Shown here: positions 1 through 8,296 of the stretch, in pieces
Layout of the letters: every line of letters starts with the position of its first letter
Numbering within the stretch: the first letter of the stretch is position 1
Assembly (NCBI GenBank): GCA_020445405.1
Contig: JAGRGQ010000002.1
Span: 124,001 to 188,000, forward strand
Source of the DNA: Gammaproteobacteria bacterium
Lineage (GTDB): Bacteria; Pseudomonadota; Gammaproteobacteria; Chromatiales; Chromatiaceae
DNA: 64,000 bases
Reading direction: 5' to 3'
Translations under genes and position numbers: made by a program
Notes under the pieces: model-generated
What the model saw: only the letters and a program-made list of their open reading frames with translations
The model's database searches: none
What the model was told of the DNA's origin: nothing

Positions 1-2631
1 AGAGAACTCCGCGCCTTCACCCCCGCTCATAATCCGCTGTTCCAGTATGTGTCCGTCCTCGATCTCCCCTGTGCCCGATTTATAGCGAACGATATCCATG
101 AAATGACCTGAGTTCATCTCAGCGTTGAGTTCATCAGCGGACTTCAGTTTGTCCCAGCCGCCGCGCTTTTTGCCGCGGCGTCCCTGGACTTCGATATCAC
201 TGCGGCTCTCTTTGAGATATTTGGTCACTCCCCGGCTGAGATCCAGCTGCCCGGCAACCGCGTTGCCGCCGGCCGTTGCGGTATCGGGAGTGTCCGGCAT
301 GGTGCGGATATCGTGGTGACAGGTGCCCCAGCATCCGGCACGATCGGCGTATTCAACGGCGTCGGTGGCGAACATTACTGCCAGTTTGACTGGATTGTCA
401 GGGTCCATCTTCCCGCCCTCTGCAAATGGCACCGGCGAATGCTCGCTTTCGGGCCAGCTGAAGCGCAGGTAGAGGTTTTCACCGTCGTGGGTCGACTCCA
501 CATTGACCGGAATGCTGCCCCGCTTGCCCGGTATAGGCGTCGACTCCGCCTTGGCGCCGCTCACCATTTTCCTGCCCATGTCCTTCGTTTCCTTGTCATG
601 GCAGGTGGTACAGCGGTCGCCACCGATCATAAAAGGACGCGCGCCGCCATGGTCTTTTCCCGTCATGACCCACTCTATCGAGGTTTCACCGGGGTAGAAG
701 AGGGTGATTTCGCGGCTGCCGGCTTTACTCCAGTCGATCCCGCTTGCACTTCCCCCGGCAACCGCTGTCGAGGCCGGGGCAGCAGCAGCGGATACAGCGG
801 CTTCACGCTTCACCGCGTTGATCTCTATGCCGTCGGCATCCGCATCGAACCCCAGTCTGTAACCGAGAGAGACATGATGAAACCGGGCGCCGCTGAAGTC
901 GTCGTGAATGGCAAATCCGAGGTTGTAGACTTTGTCCAGCGCCAGGCTGAGATCTCCGGGTTTGTCGGATAACAGCTTCCGTTTCATTACCACAACCCAG
1001 CTCCCGCCTTCATTGCGGGCATCCACTTCGAAGCCCTGGCCCCCACTCATGTAACGCTGGTCCAGGATATATCCGTCTTCGGTTTCACCCTTGCCGGATT
1101 TATACCGCAGCAGATCCATGAACTGGTTGGCAGCGAGGGCGGCTTTAATCTCTTCTTCCGGTTTCAGTTTGTCCCAACCGCCCCGCTTTTTGCCGCGGCG
1201 TCCCTGGACCTCAATGTTCGTACGGCTCTCCTTGAGATATTTCGTGACACCCCGGGTGAGATCCAGGCGCTGTGCAACCTCGCTGCCGGCGGCCGCATCC
1301 GCCGCAGGCGTGTCGGGCATGGTGCGCGCGTCGTGATGGCAGGTCTGCCAGCAACCGGAACGATCCGCAAATTCCACGTCATCGGTGGCGAGCATGACAG
1401 CCAGCTTCATCGGATTGTCCGGATCCATCTTGCCGCCATCCACGAACGGAACAGGCACGTGATCGGTCTCCTCCCAAGCAAAGCGCAGATAGAGATTATC
1501 GCTATCGTGAGCCGCTTGCACGTTGACGGCGATACTGGCGCGCTTGTCCGGCAGTGGCTGGCTTTCCGCCTTCTGACCGGTGACCATCTTCCTGCCCATA
1601 TCCGCGGTCTCTTTGTCGTGACAGGTGACGCAGCGGTCACCGCCATTCAAAAGCGGACGGGCACCGCCGTGATCCTTGCCGGTCATCACCCACTCCATCG
1701 AAGTTTCGCCGGGGTAGAAGAGGGTGATCCTGCGCTCGGGCACGTTGCCCCAGTCGATGCCGAAGCCGACGCTGGGAACAGCCGCTGCCGGGGGCGGGGG
1801 TGCCGCAGCTGAACCGGACATGGCGGAGTTTTCCGCCTGATATGCCGCCAGCGCCGCGGCTACAGCTTTATCGATGCGTTCCTTTTCCGCCTGTCTGGCG
1901 ACTATTTTTTCTTCGCGCTCTTTCTGTTTCGCCGCTTGCTCGGCCTCTGCCTGTTCTCTCTCTTTGGCTTCCACCGCCGCCAGACCGTCAAGGTACATTT
2001 GCGGCACTTTGCGTACGTACGTGGGGTCAGGCGCCTCCAGCGCTTCAAGTTCCTCATCGCTCAGCTGGTCCCGCACCTGCTTATGGGCGATGCCCTTGTG
2101 ACAGTCGATACAGGTTTGACCCGTTTCGAAGGCGTTGAGGTGCTGCTTACGGGCGCGCGGTCGTTGAAATTTGGGATTCATCGACTCGAAATTATGGCAG
2201 TTGCGGCACTCGCGGGAGTCCGTCGTTTTCATCGCTTTCCAAACACGCTTGGCCATTTCCAGACGATGTTCGTTAAATTTTTCCGGGGTATCCACCGTCC
2301 CGATGATTTTGTGATAGACCTCATTACTGGCCTGTATTTTCCTGACCATCTTATGAATCCAGGGATCCGGTACATGACAATCCGGGCAGGTGGCCCGAAC
2401 GCCTGTGCGATTGGAATAATGGATCGTCGGCTTGTATTCCTGGTATACGTTCTCCTCCATCTCATGGCAGCTGATACAGAACTCCAGTTTATTGGTCGCT
2501 TCCATCGCGGTGTTGAATCCACCCCAGAAAATGATGCCCAATATAAAGAATACGACGGCGCCGCCTATGGTCGTGCCCAAGACGATACGACGCGACATCA
2601 TGCCCGGTTTCTTAAACTGGAGGTCCGACAT
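1..2631 (-). CDS. NapC/NirT-type tetrahaem cytochrome fused to two EB_dh-like haem domains (partial, C-terminus outside window)
   Basis: The reading frame is open for 877 codons from an ATG at 2631 to the window edge with no stop. Residues 14-37 form one membrane anchor. Four CxxCH motifs follow (C52, C82, C142, C174), the plan of NapC/NirT/NrfH quinol dehydrogenases. Residues 218-268 are a charged, Ala/Glu-rich probable coiled coil, then a proline-rich linker. Two near-identical domains start at about 290 and 630, offset by exactly 340 residues. Each has one CxxCH (C334, C674) and one CxxxCHH (C427, C767) and resembles the ethylbenzene-dehydrogenase/cytochrome c-552 haem-binding family. NirT proteins pass electrons from membrane quinol to periplasmic cd1 nitrite reductase, and nirS lies directly upstream on the same strand. 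The added domains probably form a periplasmic electron wire or store; that is inference. The family call of the repeats is moderate; the NapC/NirT part is firm. Confidence 0.88.
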   Translation of the reverse strand, partial: MSDLQFKKPGMMSRRIVLGTTIGGAVVFFILGIIFWGGFNTAMEATNKLEFCISCHEMEENVYQEYKPTIHYSNRTGVRATCPDCHVPDPWIHKMVRKIQASNEVYHKIIGTVDTPEKFNEHRLEMAKRVWKAMKTTDSRECRNCHNFESMNPKFQRPRARKQHLNAFETGQTCIDCHKGIAHKQVRDQLSDEELEALEAPDPTYVRKVPQMYLDGLAAVEAKEREQAEAEQAAKQKEREEKIVARQAEKERIDKAVAAALAAYQAENSAMSGSAAAPPPPAAAVPSVGFGIDWGNVPERRITLFYPGETSMEWVMTGKDHGGARPLLNGGDRCVTCHDKETADMGRKMVTGQKAESQPLPDKRASIAVNVQAAHDSDNLYLRFAWEETDHVPVPFVDGGKMDPDNPMKLAVMLATDDVEFADRSGCWQTCHHDARTMPDTPAADAAAGSEVAQRLDLTRGVTKYLKESRTNIEVQGRRGKKRGGWDKLKPEEEIKAALAANQFMDLLRYKSGKGETEDGYILDQRYMSGGQGFEVDARNEGGSWVVVMKRKLLSDKPGDLSLALDKVYNLGFAIHDDFSGARFHHVSLGYRLGFDADADGIEINAVKREAAVSAAAAPASTAVAGGSASGIDWSKAGSREITLFYPGETSIEWVMTGKDHGGARPFMIGGDRCTTCHDKETKDMGRKMVSGAKAESTPIPGKRGSIPVNVESTHDGENLYLRFSWPESEHSPVPFAEGGKMDPDNPVKLAVMFATDAVEYADRAGCWGTCHHDIRTMPDTPDTATAGGNAVAGQLDLSRGVTKYLKESRSDIEVQGRRGKKRGGWDKLKSADELNAEMNSGHFMDIVRYKSGTGEIEDGHILEQRIMSGGEGAEFS

Positions 2632-2670
2632 TTTTTCCGTCCCAAATACAAAGAGCGTTTAAAAACGATT

Positions 2671-2705
2671 AAAAAAGCGGGCATGGAGGGTTTCCATGCC
2701 CGCTT
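2671..2705 (-). terminator. Intrinsic terminator between nirS and the NirT fusion gene
   Basis: On the minus strand a perfect 12-bp stem (AAGCGGGCATGG / CCATGCCCGCTT) with a 7-nt loop is followed by a run of T. It sits after the nirS stop and only 40 bases before the start of the downstream cytochrome gene. It should end most nirS transcripts and let only read-through reach the cytochrome gene. Confidence 0.85.
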
Positions 2706-2735
2706 GGTACTACCTTCCTGGTCTGCGCCGGTCGA

Positions 2736-4364
2736 TCAGGTTACGTGATTGACACGGTTGTGGACATTGAACTTGCCAGTCGGTGCGTACAGACCTTTGA
2801 CGCGGGCTTTCTCCTCAAGGGTCTTGGCGTCGAATATGATAATTTCACCGTTCGGCTCCTTGCTGTCCTTACGGTTCCAGACCGAGGTCCAAACCTCACT
2901 GCCATCATTATTGAACTCAATATGGACAGCCGCATAGCCTTTCTTGTCCGTCAGGCGAATGGTTTTGACAATCTCGTGGGTCTTTTTGTCGATGACCTGG
3001 ATGGACTGCTGAACCTCAGGCTCCGGATGCTTGGTCTGATCCGCCCATACATAATCGGAATTGGGATGAGTGCGTATGAATACACCCGGTCCGTCGGTCT
3101 CGACCTCATAACAGATCTTCCAGGCCTGCTCCGGATGACCCGCTGGATCGTTACCCCAGACAGTGACTTTACCCACACCCAGATGGGTGGTGCCGCCGAC
3201 GGGACCGCACTTGGCATCCATCCAGTTGGCGCCGGGACCCGGATGCGGCAACTTGTCCACGTCGATCATCGCTTCGAGCTTGCGTTCCTTGGAGTCGATT
3301 ACCACCATCTTGTTGGAGGCGTTGGCGGCGATCTGGAAATAACGACCGGTGGGGTCAAAAAAACCGTCATGCAGGAATTTGGCGGAGTTGATCTCGGTGA
3401 CTTGCAGATTGTCCAGATCGCTGTAATCCACCTGCCACATCTGTCCAAGTTCCTTCATTGAGACCAGCCAGGTCGGGGCCATCGGCGTATCGTATACAGC
3501 GGCGACACGCGATTCGCCGACGTAATCACCGTCCACGTTTACACCGCGGGCGGAGACGACTTTCAGCGGTTCCATGGTGAGGGCGTCGGCAATGACAAAG
3601 TGCGGCGGCCAGTAACCGCCGCCGATGACGTATTTCCCGTCGCCGGATACAGCCACATCGCGGGCATCGTAAGCGACCTGAACCTGGGCCACCTTCATCT
3701 TGTCCGGGCTCTGCCACAGGTCGACCTTGGTCATCATGCCGTCACGACCCATGACGTACCAGAATCGGCCGGGATTATCCACGTGCATGCCTTCGTGATG
3801 TTCCACTGCTTTGAGTACATGCACTGCATAACCGGTCGGAATGTGTGCGACGATCTCCTTCGTGTCACCGTCGACAATGGCAATTTTACCGACGTCACGT
3901 TCGATCACCAGGAAGAAGTTCTCCCAGTTGCGGCCATGCACCGGCTTGCTGGGATAGTCTTTCGGCTCAACGAAGACTTTATGACGTTCTTTCATCAAAG
4001 CCAGTGACATTTCCGGTGGCACCGGCGGCTCGAGCTGAATATAGCTGGCCATCAGTCGGATCTCGTCCTTCGACAGGATGTCGTCGAAGTTGTTCATTCC
4101 ACCTTCTGTGCCATAGGTGATAATCTTTTCAAGCCGCTCCTGACCCAGTTTCTGCGTGTTTTTCGGCTCCAGGTTCTTACCCGTGGCGCCTTTACGCAGG
4201 GTACCGTGGCAGCCTGCGCAGCGCTGGAAGTATATGGTTTTGGCAATCTCAAAATCCGCTTCGGACAGGGTGGGCTCGGCGGCGGATACGTTCACGGCGA
4301 GACCGGATACCGCAAATCCGACAGCTACTCCGAGAGCGGAAAGACCGAATTTCATTTTTTTCAT
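2736..4364 (-). CDS. nirS: Cytochrome cd1 nitrite reductase NirS
   Basis: This periplasmic enzyme reduces nitrite to nitric oxide in denitrification. The 542-residue product has a signal peptide (residues 1 to about 29, ending VSAAEPTL), an N-terminal cytochrome c domain with one CAGCH haem motif, and a long C-terminal eight-bladed propeller that binds haem d1. Histidine-containing segments typical of the d1 pocket are visible (GTTHLGVGKV and IRTHPNSDYVW). I chose the ATG at 4364 rather than a TTG at 4379, because GGGGATT lies about 9 bases before the ATG and the signal peptide then starts MKKMKFG. An FNR/DNR-type box lies about 110 bases upstream and an intrinsic terminator follows. No haem d1 synthesis genes are in the window. 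Length is normal for the family. Confidence 0.97.
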   Translation of the reverse strand: MKKMKFGLSALGVAVGFAVSGLAVNVSAAEPTLSEADFEIAKTIYFQRCAGCHGTLRKGATGKNLEPKNTQKLGQERLEKIITYGTEGGMNNFDDILSKDEIRLMASYIQLEPPVPPEMSLALMKERHKVFVEPKDYPSKPVHGRNWENFFLVIERDVGKIAIVDGDTKEIVAHIPTGYAVHVLKAVEHHEGMHVDNPGRFWYVMGRDGMMTKVDLWQSPDKMKVAQVQVAYDARDVAVSGDGKYVIGGGYWPPHFVIADALTMEPLKVVSARGVNVDGDYVGESRVAAVYDTPMAPTWLVSMKELGQMWQVDYSDLDNLQVTEINSAKFLHDGFFDPTGRYFQIAANASNKMVVIDSKERKLEAMIDVDKLPHPGPGANWMDAKCGPVGGTTHLGVGKVTVWGNDPAGHPEQAWKICYEVETDGPGVFIRTHPNSDYVWADQTKHPEPEVQQSIQVIDKKTHEIVKTIRLTDKKGYAAVHIEFNNDGSEVWTSVWNRKDSKEPNGEIIIFDAKTLEEKARVKGLYAPTGKFNVHNRVNHVT

Positions 4365-4473
4365 CAAGACAATCCCCAATCAATTACTGTGGCAGAGAAA
4401 AGAGAGGGCAAACGACATATCCAAATCTCATTCACCGGAGCAGATAACATCATATAGGCAGAGGAAAAGGTCT

Positions 4474-4487
4474 TTGACTTATATCAA
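4474..4487 (-). promoter_or_regulatory. FNR/DNR-type box upstream of nirS
   Basis: TTGACTTATATCAA matches the FNR/DNR consensus TTGAT-N4-ATCAA at 9 of 10 conserved positions. Its centre is 116 bases before the nirS ATG. A -10-like TATGAT lies at 4456-4451 on the minus strand, roughly where a class II FNR promoter would need it. Anaerobic or NO-responsive activation of nirS is the expected role. Confidence 0.75.
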
Positions 4488-4652
4488 AGGAGGGCCGTTG
4501 AAAAGGAAATTAATACTTTTTTACTGTGGTTTGGTGCCTGCGCCACCAGGAAGTGAAAGGAAGGGACGGGCGGATATCAAATATCAGCAGACTATCATAT
4601 TGAATAAATTGGAGGATGAACTGGAACCCACCCCATGATCCTACATGGCCGC

Positions 4653-4692
4653 GACCGTTGCGGTTTTGGTTCATGGCGCAACGCGGCTCGAG
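4653..4692 (+). repeat. Dispersed degenerate repeat, copy A
   Basis: The segment containing CGTTGCGGTTTTGGTTCATG recurs in degenerate form at 5721-5760 (reverse orientation) and 7665-7702. All three copies are in non-coding DNA around the nitrite-reductase and octahaem cytochrome genes. The rest of this gap (4488-4951) holds no convincing gene; a hairpin-forming GCGCTG...CAGCGC pair lies near 4757-4782. Confidence 0.5.
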
Positions 4693-4951
4693 GGGGATGA
4701 TGAGATGGGTCCCAAATCCAATCATGCGATTTCATCCTGAATTTGAGCATGAGTGCGCTGCGTTAGCGTGTCATCAGCGCTGCTTCGAGTTTAGTATTAT
4801 TGATCCATGTCAGTAATTCTCATTTGTTCGATTACCTATACTTTAAAACAGTAAAGGTCAGGATATTTTACGCGCTGCTAATCGCAGAATATGCGGCAGC
4901 ACGCCCAGCTTACAGATTACAATAATCACGATTTTCAACCGGAAGCTAACT

Positions 4952-5506
4952 ATGAAAAAAAATATCAATGCGTTGATTCTGGCTGCGGTTATAAGCCTGC
5001 TTATCGTGGCTGTCGGCCTGGGTTTTTTGTTTGGGCCTGCAAATCCCGTCCCCTGGATTCTGATTGGCGTATTAATCGCCATTGTCGTGGCCTACCGATG
5101 GGTATCCTCGCGCGACCGGGTTGAATGGAAGGAGGCCTATTCCGTCGGCGTGGATGAACTGGATGACGATCATAAACGCCTGATTGAACTGCTTAATCGA
5201 TTCCAGACAGCCTATAAGTATCACACCGGCGAGGAGTTCGAGCGTCAGGCGCTCAATGAACTGGTGGATTACACCAAATACCATTTTGAGCGCGAAGAGA
5301 AGATGATGGAGGCGGCGGATTATCCCGATCTGCAGGCACACAAAGAGGCACATCGGAGCATGATTGCCAAGGTTGACGAATTTCAACAGGAGTATCAACA
5401 GCACGGCCACGAGGCGCTTGATGGTGTCGCCCGTTTTCTCAGCGATTGGCTGATCGAACACATCAATGGAACAGACAAGAAATACGGGCCTTACATCAGC
5501 CGATAG
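4952..5506 (+). CDS. Membrane-anchored bacteriohemerythrin
   Basis: The 184-residue protein has two N-terminal membrane helices (about 6-28 and 34-50) and then a cytoplasmic or surface-facing hemerythrin domain. The seven di-iron ligands of the family can be traced: H74, H111, E115, H130, H134, H170 and D175 (the last two as HINGTD). Hemerythrins bind O2 reversibly, and some bind or detoxify NO. The gene stands alone on the plus strand between nirS and the octahaem cytochrome, which are both on the minus strand, so a role in oxygen or NO handling next to a NO-producing enzyme is plausible but inferred. The ATG at 4952 has GGAAG about 7 bases upstream. I see no FNR box before it. Confidence 0.9.
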   Translation: MKKNINALILAAVISLLIVAVGLGFLFGPANPVPWILIGVLIAIVVAYRWVSSRDRVEWKEAYSVGVDELDDDHKRLIELLNRFQTAYKYHTGEEFERQALNELVDYTKYHFEREEKMMEAADYPDLQAHKEAHRSMIAKVDEFQQEYQQHGHEALDGVARFLSDWLIEHINGTDKKYGPYISR

Positions 5507-5720
5507 TATCAAGCCGGCGTAGCGGCTCATCGCATCAGCCGACGTGCCGAAAACATCGTCTCCGGTCAGCAACGCATTCCCGTTTAAAACCTCTCCATTC
5601 CGATGACAACCAGAGAGCAGCGATGCAGTGGTCTGTTTTCAACGCAACCGCCTGGGAACAGGCAACCTGGGCTCCCGGGACGGTGCTGCGACCCTTTTGC
5701 ATATGTGCGGCCGGACTACG

Positions 5721-5760
5721 CGCGTTGTGTTGCACCATGAACCAGAATCGTCACGGTTGA
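5721..5760 (-). repeat. Dispersed degenerate repeat, copy B (inverted)
   Basis: Read on the minus strand this matches copy A at 4653-4692 over the core CTGGTTCATGGTGCAAC. It lies in the non-coding stretch 5507-5800 after the hemerythrin gene, where I find no other feature. Confidence 0.45.
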
Positions 5761-5800
5761 GGCCCTGGGTTTTTTATCAGACAGCTCGCGTAGAAGCCGG

Positions 5801-5835
5801 AAAAAGCAGGGGTGCAATCGCTGGATTGCACCCCC
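5801..5835 (-). terminator. Intrinsic terminator of the octahaem cytochrome gene
   Basis: On the minus strand an 11-bp perfect stem, GGGGTGCAATC / GATTGCACCCC, with a 4-nt loop is followed by TGCTTTTTC. It sits 28 bases after the octahaem gene stop. Confidence 0.88.
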
Positions 5836-5862
5836 TTGTTGGTGTTGGTATCAAACCGGCGG

Positions 5863-7326
5863 CTAGTTTTTGGCCGCCATTTTGCCGTCGTGCTCAGCAC
5901 GCATCCGCTTCTCTTCCTCGAGGATAGTGTTGACCGCCGTCTTCAGAGGAGCCCATCCATACCAATGCATATAGTCGTTACTGACGTGAAATGCACCCTG
6001 GAACGTACGCTGCCGGTATTCGAGCATGATGAGATAGAGTTCCTGCTCGATCTTGGTTTTGGCATCGTAGTACTGCAATAGGTCCGGTGCGTATGTCCAG
6101 CCTTCGGGCTTTTTCAGGATACCGTCCCGGTAGAGACCCTGGACCGCCTGAATCGCTTTTGCGAATTCATGGTCCGCGGCTTTGACGATCTCGTCCGAAG
6201 CCTTGAAGTGTTGGTCCACGAAACCCCTGGCGTGGCACTTGTTGCAGTTCGCCTTCATTTTCGCGCGCAGCTGGTTGAACTCTTCGGGGCCTCGCGCGGC
6301 CTGCGACTGCACTACAATTTCAATGAAGCGTTCGGTAGGTTGCAATGAAGCATCCAGCACACCAGCCGCCTGCAGTATCAGCGCACGGTCGAACGTCCAC
6401 TGGGGATCGTCATCGACATCCATGAAATGGCCGCTGGGCAGAGCGGCCGCCAGTTTCCTGAGAGGCTCTTCCAGTGACGGCGCGACATCGATCAGCGCAA
6501 GTACATTTTCCTTGGTGGGGATCCGCAATGCCAGGAAACCCCAGGGAGTTTTTACTTCATGATCCCCCTCCATGACATGGCAGGCCTGACATGTCGGTGC
6601 ACGGGCATCCTCCTCGTGTCCCTCGATTCCCCAGATGACACCATGCTTCGAGGAGCTGTACATCTCCCACTGCGGATGGTCGAAGCCCATGTGGCAGTTG
6701 GAACAGGCTCTTGGGTCTTTGGCCTCTGATTTCTTGAAGCTGTGGCGGGTATGGCAGGCATCGCACTGGACATTACCGTAGCGGTAGGTCGCAGCCTCTT
6801 CACCGTTGTCGTGCTTCACCTCTCCCATATTACCGCCGGTAACGCCAATCAGGCCTTTCTCGCCGATCTTGTGGCAGCCGGAACAGCCGCGGTATCCCTG
6901 TTCGGTGATTGCGCCAGGTTGTCCGTGCCATGCGATCTGGGATTTCATCACTAACCAGCCAAGATTGTGCTTGCCGGCTTTATGTTGCTTCATCTGCTTC
7001 TTGTGGCACTCTCCGCAGGTCTCGGCGGTGGGCATTTTCGCTTTGGCCCAGTCGTCCATCGTTTTATGCTGGTCACCGTGACAGTCGTGACAGCGAACTT
7101 CCTCCTCTGCAATTTTGGTGTTGGCATGCGGGCTGCCCAGGTGTTGGGTCACTATGCCTGGCGTTACGTTGATATGGCAGCCCAGACACTCTTTATGGGC
7201 TTTTTGATCTTCATTCAGTGTCTTTTTCATTGCAGCAGCATCGGCATCGGCATTGGCAGGAGCCACCTGGCCCAACGTGATTAAGATACCGGCTGTTACG
7301 GAAACCAAAAACTGATGGAGTTTCAC
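5863..7326 (-). CDS. Octahaem cytochrome c, hydroxylamine oxidoreductase-like
   Basis: The 487-residue product has a signal peptide (cleaved about residue 26, after APANA) and eight CxxCH haem motifs starting at C47, C79, C104, C148, C188, C208, C246 and C361. Seven are clustered and the eighth follows a gap of about 110 residues, which is the hydroxylamine-oxidoreductase (HAO) family layout. Family members oxidise hydroxylamine or hydrazine or, in the Campylobacterota type, work as reductases of nitrite or hydroxylamine. Whether the tyrosine cross-linked to the catalytic haem in true HAO is present cannot be settled by eye; Y452 and Y456 are the candidates near the C-terminus. The GTG start has AAGGAGAGG upstream. 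With a perfect FNR box and nirS nearby, an anaerobic reductive or detoxifying role fits better than ammonia oxidation. Confidence 0.9.
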   Translation of the reverse strand: MKLHQFLVSVTAGILITLGQVAPANADADAAAMKKTLNEDQKAHKECLGCHINVTPGIVTQHLGSPHANTKIAEEEVRCHDCHGDQHKTMDDWAKAKMPTAETCGECHKKQMKQHKAGKHNLGWLVMKSQIAWHGQPGAITEQGYRGCSGCHKIGEKGLIGVTGGNMGEVKHDNGEEAATYRYGNVQCDACHTRHSFKKSEAKDPRACSNCHMGFDHPQWEMYSSSKHGVIWGIEGHEEDARAPTCQACHVMEGDHEVKTPWGFLALRIPTKENVLALIDVAPSLEEPLRKLAAALPSGHFMDVDDDPQWTFDRALILQAAGVLDASLQPTERFIEIVVQSQAARGPEEFNQLRAKMKANCNKCHARGFVDQHFKASDEIVKAADHEFAKAIQAVQGLYRDGILKKPEGWTYAPDLLQYYDAKTKIEQELYLIMLEYRQRTFQGAFHVSNDYMHWYGWAPLKTAVNTILEEEKRMRAEHDGKMAAKN

Positions 7327-7558
7327 TTCGCCTCTCCTTAAATAATACGAAAATTTTATTGATCTTTTCCTGCACGGTCAGTTAGTGACCTAAACACCGA
7401 CCGCGGAGTCTGTTCCAATCCGGGCGAAACGGATCGCCCTTGGTGACTCGAGTGCTGATATATGCAGAACTGCACTCCGCTCTGTTCAAAGCACCTGCAA
7501 TGAGCATGCAATTTTTTTTCAGCCGGATATTACGATAGCAATAAAAGCTACCGGGGCA

Positions 7559-7572
7559 TTGATTCAAATCAA
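7559..7572 (-). promoter_or_regulatory. Perfect FNR/DNR-type box upstream of the octahaem cytochrome
   Basis: TTGATTCAAATCAA is an exact match to TTGAT-N4-ATCAA. Its centre is about 240 bases before the GTG at 7326, so a class II promoter would give a 5' leader of about 200 bases. There is no plus-strand gene nearby that it could serve as well. Confidence 0.82.
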
Positions 7573-8296
7573 GCGGCGCAATTTAATTGCCGTGGATTCC
7601 CTGGCGATCAGCCCGAGAAGAGACCGACTGAGGTTAAAACCTGTCGCACAATCCCCCACGGCAACGACCGTTGCGGTTTCAGTGCATGGCGTGACGCGGC
7701 AAGCGTAGTGCAGCTGAGACCGAATGAGCGAACCGCAACAAAGCCAGGAGCCAAAATCGCCTGTCCAAAGGGATTTCGCCCGAAATTCGTCCCTGCTGCA
7801 TTGCGCCGCCTGCCCGTGCATTATGAACTGTGCTGCGCAGCGCGCCTTGCAGGCACGCATCACGGACCGCGACGCGGTTTGCGAGGGATTATGGATAGTG
7901 CGTAGCCTGGTGCGGCTTCCGCTGTTCGGTCGTGCAGTGGAATTTTTTATGTCGGAGGAGAGAGTCGTACGAAGCAGGTGTTGGGGATTGCAGCGGGCGA
8001 CGCCGCAGCATCTTTCTGAAGTTGCGTGCGTTATACTCTTTTCCAACGGTTGTCCATCCGCCGGATACCGCCGTCGCCGGTGTGTTTCGAGGGGTGATGC
8101 GGCAACAGGATAGACTATTTTGTCTGTCCGTCGGCACGTGTCATAAAAGTATCCGCCCGCTGAAGGTATCATAGGCCCTGGACCTTGACGGGGATTCCCG
8201 TTAAGAACGGCGGCTCACACAATCAACAGGCTTGCTGCGAATAATCCGGCCTGGTATTTGAGAATTTCTTCGGTTTTGGCTCAGGCGATCATCATT
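7573..8296. other. Non-coding stretch of about 720 bases
   Basis: I find no gene here. Open frames exist on both strands (for example 7724-8113 plus), but they overlap each other, have no recognisable domain and no convincing ribosome-binding site. The interval contains repeat copy C at its left end. Confidence 0.5.
7665..7702 (+). repeat. Dispersed degenerate repeat, copy C
   Basis: The segment CGACCGTTGCGGTTTCAGTG and the following CATGGCGTGACGCGGC match copy A (4653-4692) at about 30 of 35 positions. Confidence 0.5.

Noticed and set aside
313-972. A 219-codon plus-strand open frame, with similar plus-strand frames at 1333-1812 and 1936-2748
   Set aside because: They are shadows of the minus-strand multihaem cytochrome, whose reading frame has haem motifs, an internal repeat and a membrane anchor.
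7724-8113. A 129-codon plus-strand open frame and overlapping frames on both strands in the same gap
   Set aside because: No domain, no ribosome-binding site and mutually overlapping frames; the DNA is better called non-coding.
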